Assembly: GCA_054601695.1 (NCBI GenBank)
Contig: BAAHQB010000187.1
Span: 124,001 to 188,000 of the forward strand
Length of the DNA: 64,000 bases
DNA from: Amorphochlora amoebiformis
Lineage: Eukaryota > Cercozoa > Chlorarachniophyceae
Direction: 5' to 3'
The notes beneath the pieces are model-generated. The model worked only from the letters and a program-made list of their open reading frames with translations. It searched no databases and had not been told where the DNA came from. The position numbers and the translations under genes are program-made. Of the stretch, positions 44,341 to 64,000 are shown in pieces. Position 1 is the stretch's first letter; each line of letters opens with the position of its first letter.

Positions 44341-44849
44341 TGTATAAATACTACACTCACTGAACTAATCACAGGTGTAATACTGTTATTATTATATAGG
44401 TCATAAACTTAAGCATCTGGGGCATCACTCAGAACCCACGTCAACACTTCTTAGTAAGTTATTAAGTTATCACTAACTAGCGGCCGCAAAAAAACGGTTA
44501 CGTTATATTCATCATGGTAAGCTTATTTTAAGTACATGTACATAACCTATTCAGCCTTTCAATCGCGTGTGCATGCGACGCAGTTGTCTTTACCGTTGTC
44601 GTAACTGTGGAAGGTCCATGGCAGCTCGAGGTATCCCATCTCTAGATGATGCTAACCTTACATCCCGTAACACAACTGTACGCAATTATGTCGTGCTGAG
44701 TATGTTGAGAGTCTAAGAACTTGAGTCAACTTGCTAGAGCTAGTACTAGAGTAGAGGCTACTTTATAGGATATATTTAGAATCTAGAGGCTACTTCTAGT
44801 CATTACTGTGTTATTGGAATGATTTATGATATCATATTTTCATATACCA

Positions 44850-44902
<53 letters not shown>

Positions 44903-45194
44903 CTAGTGCGGCCGCGCGCGAAGTGTGTGTGAGCTACATACTCATTTTCAGGCCCATAAATTTGCGTAGAATACTACCAGACTATTGAATACATCTAGCA
45001 CATGTACACACTTAATCTTGTTAATTCTAGTAATTGCAGCTGAATCTGAGCTTAGAGCTTTATATATGTATGTTTTTCCGATGATATACATGCACATGCG
45101 AGTCCCAGCGCATTGATTATAACTAGTATAATAGTCTAAATAGCGAAGTCATCATGGTTGCTGTCAGCAAGATTCGACTGTTGGAGGGGAACAG
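44341..45194. other. CTAG-rich 3' flank of the 2H phosphoesterase gene
   Basis: Composition resembles 13954-14513 and 19640-20260: many ctag tetramers (for example gctagagctagtactagag near 44,730), no telomere-type arrays and only one (TA)n run (44,852-44,895). It begins right after the TGA stop at 45195 of the minus-strand gene. A plus-strand ATG at 45154 opens a 44-codon frame ending in CAG|gtgtgt; I treat it as a shadow of the minus-strand exon. Confidence 0.6.
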
Positions 45195-54838
<9,644 letters not shown>

Positions 54839-55190
54839 CTAAGTCCAACTAGTAACTTTTACCCTAACCCTAACCCTAACCCTAACCCTAACCCTAACCC
54901 TAGTCCAAACCCCAATCCAAGGGCTTAAATCATGCTGAAAAATCTGATCCTAACCCAAACTCCGACCCTAATCCTAACCCTAACCCTAACCCTAAATCTC
55001 ACAACTAACCCGTAGCCAAAACACCCTAATCCATCGCAAAAACGCTAACCCTAACCCCCAACCCTAACCCGAACCCTAACCCTAACCCTAACCCTAACAC
55101 GCTAATGCATTCCAAATGTAGCAGCCCCACTAAGTGGCGGAATCGATGACCGTAGGGCTAAGATATACTGAAATAATCACATCCTAACCC
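54839..55190. repeat. CCCTAA arrays upstream of the last assigned minus-strand exon
   Basis: Several ccctaa blocks separated by short islands. On the minus strand the island at 54,911-54,934 reads HDLSPWIG after agatttttcag, in phase 0 with exon 54793-54838. The island at 55,110-55,170 reads YILALRSSIPPLSGAATFGM after gattatttcag. They are possible earlier exons of the 2H gene but too short to assert. Confidence 0.7.
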
Positions 55191-55605
55191 TAACATTAAT
55201 GAACTCTTAAATATATGCTGAATAATCACATCCTAACCCTAACATTAATGGACTCTTAAATATATGCTGAATAATCACATCCTAACCCTAACATTAATGG
55301 ACTCTTAAATATATGCTGAATAAACACATCCTAACCCTAACATTAATGGACTCTTAAATATATGCTGAATAATCACATCCTAACCCTAACATTAATGGAC
55401 TCTTAAATATATACTGAATAAACACATCCTAACCCTAACATTAGTGGACTCTTAAATATATGCTGAATAATCACATCCTAACCCTAACATTAATGGACTC
55501 TTAAATATATGCTGAATAAACACATCCTAACCCTAACATTAATGGACTCTTAAATGTATGCTGAATAATCACATCCTAACCCTAACATTAATAGGACTCT
55601 TAACG
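55186..55605. repeat. 49-bp tandem repeat, nine units, each with a splice-acceptor-like motif
   Basis: Units contain gaataatcacatcctaaccc then taacattaatggactcttaa and atatatgct. On the minus strand each unit reads ggttaggatgtgattattcag followed by CATATATTTAAGAGTCCATT and a gttagg donor-like motif. The same attattcag acceptor context occurs once more at about 55,165, next to a longer open island. Confidence 0.9.
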
Positions 55606-55609
55606 TATT

Positions 55610-55851
55610 ATGTATTAGTTCGGTTCAGCGTAATCATATGTGAATGATGTATTGTTTTTGGCTAGTACGGACAGGAATTCTCCTATGAGTCTTCAACATG
55701 CGCAAACGTAAAACTTTGAAAAAAAAAAAAGAATTGAAAATTATCAGATTTTTTTTAATTATTCGCTTGTATCACTTCATGTTCGTGTTTGAAAGATATA
55801 TTTATATGTATTCTATATATATTAATATATGTATAATACATATATGTTTAC

Positions 55852-55910
<59 letters not shown>

Positions 55911-55994
55911 CAATATACGCATTATATATGTGTTATATATACATCATATGTATATGCATATATATATATATATATAATTTATATATACATATAT

Positions 55995-56068
<74 letters not shown>

Positions 56069-56156
56069 GTATGTATGTATTTGCATGTCTTGTATACTCA
56101 CATAGTATCCATGTCTGTGTTGGTATATATAGGAAAACCTTATTAGTATATGTATG

Positions 56157-56220
<64 letters not shown>

Positions 56221-56337
56221 TAAACATTGATTTATTTTCATCTATATATATGTATATATTTATAATGCATGATACAACTATATATACACATATACACATA
56301 TATGAATACACATATATATATACACACATATATATGT

Positions 56338-56377
<40 letters not shown>

Positions 56378-56400
56378 CATACATATATAATATACATATA
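55610..56400. other. Probable intergenic or 5' region between divergent genes
   Basis: A 200-base mixed island (55,610-55,810) with poly-A and poly-T runs, then TA-rich DNA with (CA)n. The gene to the left runs leftward and the EF-hand gene runs rightward, so both promoters may be here. I could not identify first exons for either gene. Confidence 0.4.
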
Positions 56401-56421
56401 CATATTGATCATACATATTAG

Positions 56422-63969
<7,548 letters not shown>

Positions 63970-64000
63970 GTTCGAGCTTGACCCTAACCCTAACCCTAAC

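Overview
This is a eukaryotic nuclear window, probably from a protist with very intron-dense genes; I cannot name the taxon. Four things point that way. Almost every stretch of ordinary-complexity sequence is a 7 to 230 base island bounded by AG on one side and GT(A/G/T) on the other. The islands chain together with matching codon phase. They encode recognisable eukaryotic domains (C2H2 zinc fingers, EF-hands, a 2H phosphoesterase, a GT92-like glycosyltransferase). The space between them is filled by enormous (TA)n tracts, TTAGGG/CCCTAA telomere-type arrays and other minisatellites. No rRNA, tRNA, CRISPR or bacterial-style operon was seen. Long open frames reading YIYIYI, VRVRVR, NPNPNP or SLSLSL are translations of these simple repeats, not genes.

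Layout. 1-3866: TA-rich, with duplicated islands and no resolved gene. 3867-13953, plus strand: one or more genes for membrane-type proteins, last stop at 13953. 13954-14513: CTAG-rich intergenic DNA. 14514-19300, minus: complete 11-exon C2H2 zinc-finger gene (651 codons plus stop). 19301-20294: intergenic, CTAG-rich. 20295-42942, minus: a gene of about 22 kb with more than 30 small exons whose core resembles GT92/DUF23 glycosyltransferases; its GD-repeat first exon may belong to a separate gene. 42943-45194: intergenic. 45195-54838, minus: an AKAP7/LigT-like 2H phosphoesterase gene with HITM and HLTI motifs. 54839-56421: telomere-like repeats, a 49-bp array and probable intergenic DNA. 56422 to the right edge, plus: an EF-hand protein gene, open at the window end.

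Structure worth noting. Exons are often 15-60 bases, with micro-exons down to 7-10 bases. Many exons are flanked by partial copies of themselves: copies of acceptor plus exon start lie upstream, and copies of exon end plus donor lie downstream. Telomere-type or minisatellite arrays often begin or end exactly at a splice site. The regions after four gene ends are enriched in CTAG. The exon models were built by eye from splice consensus, phase agreement and peptide plausibility; transcript data would be decisive.
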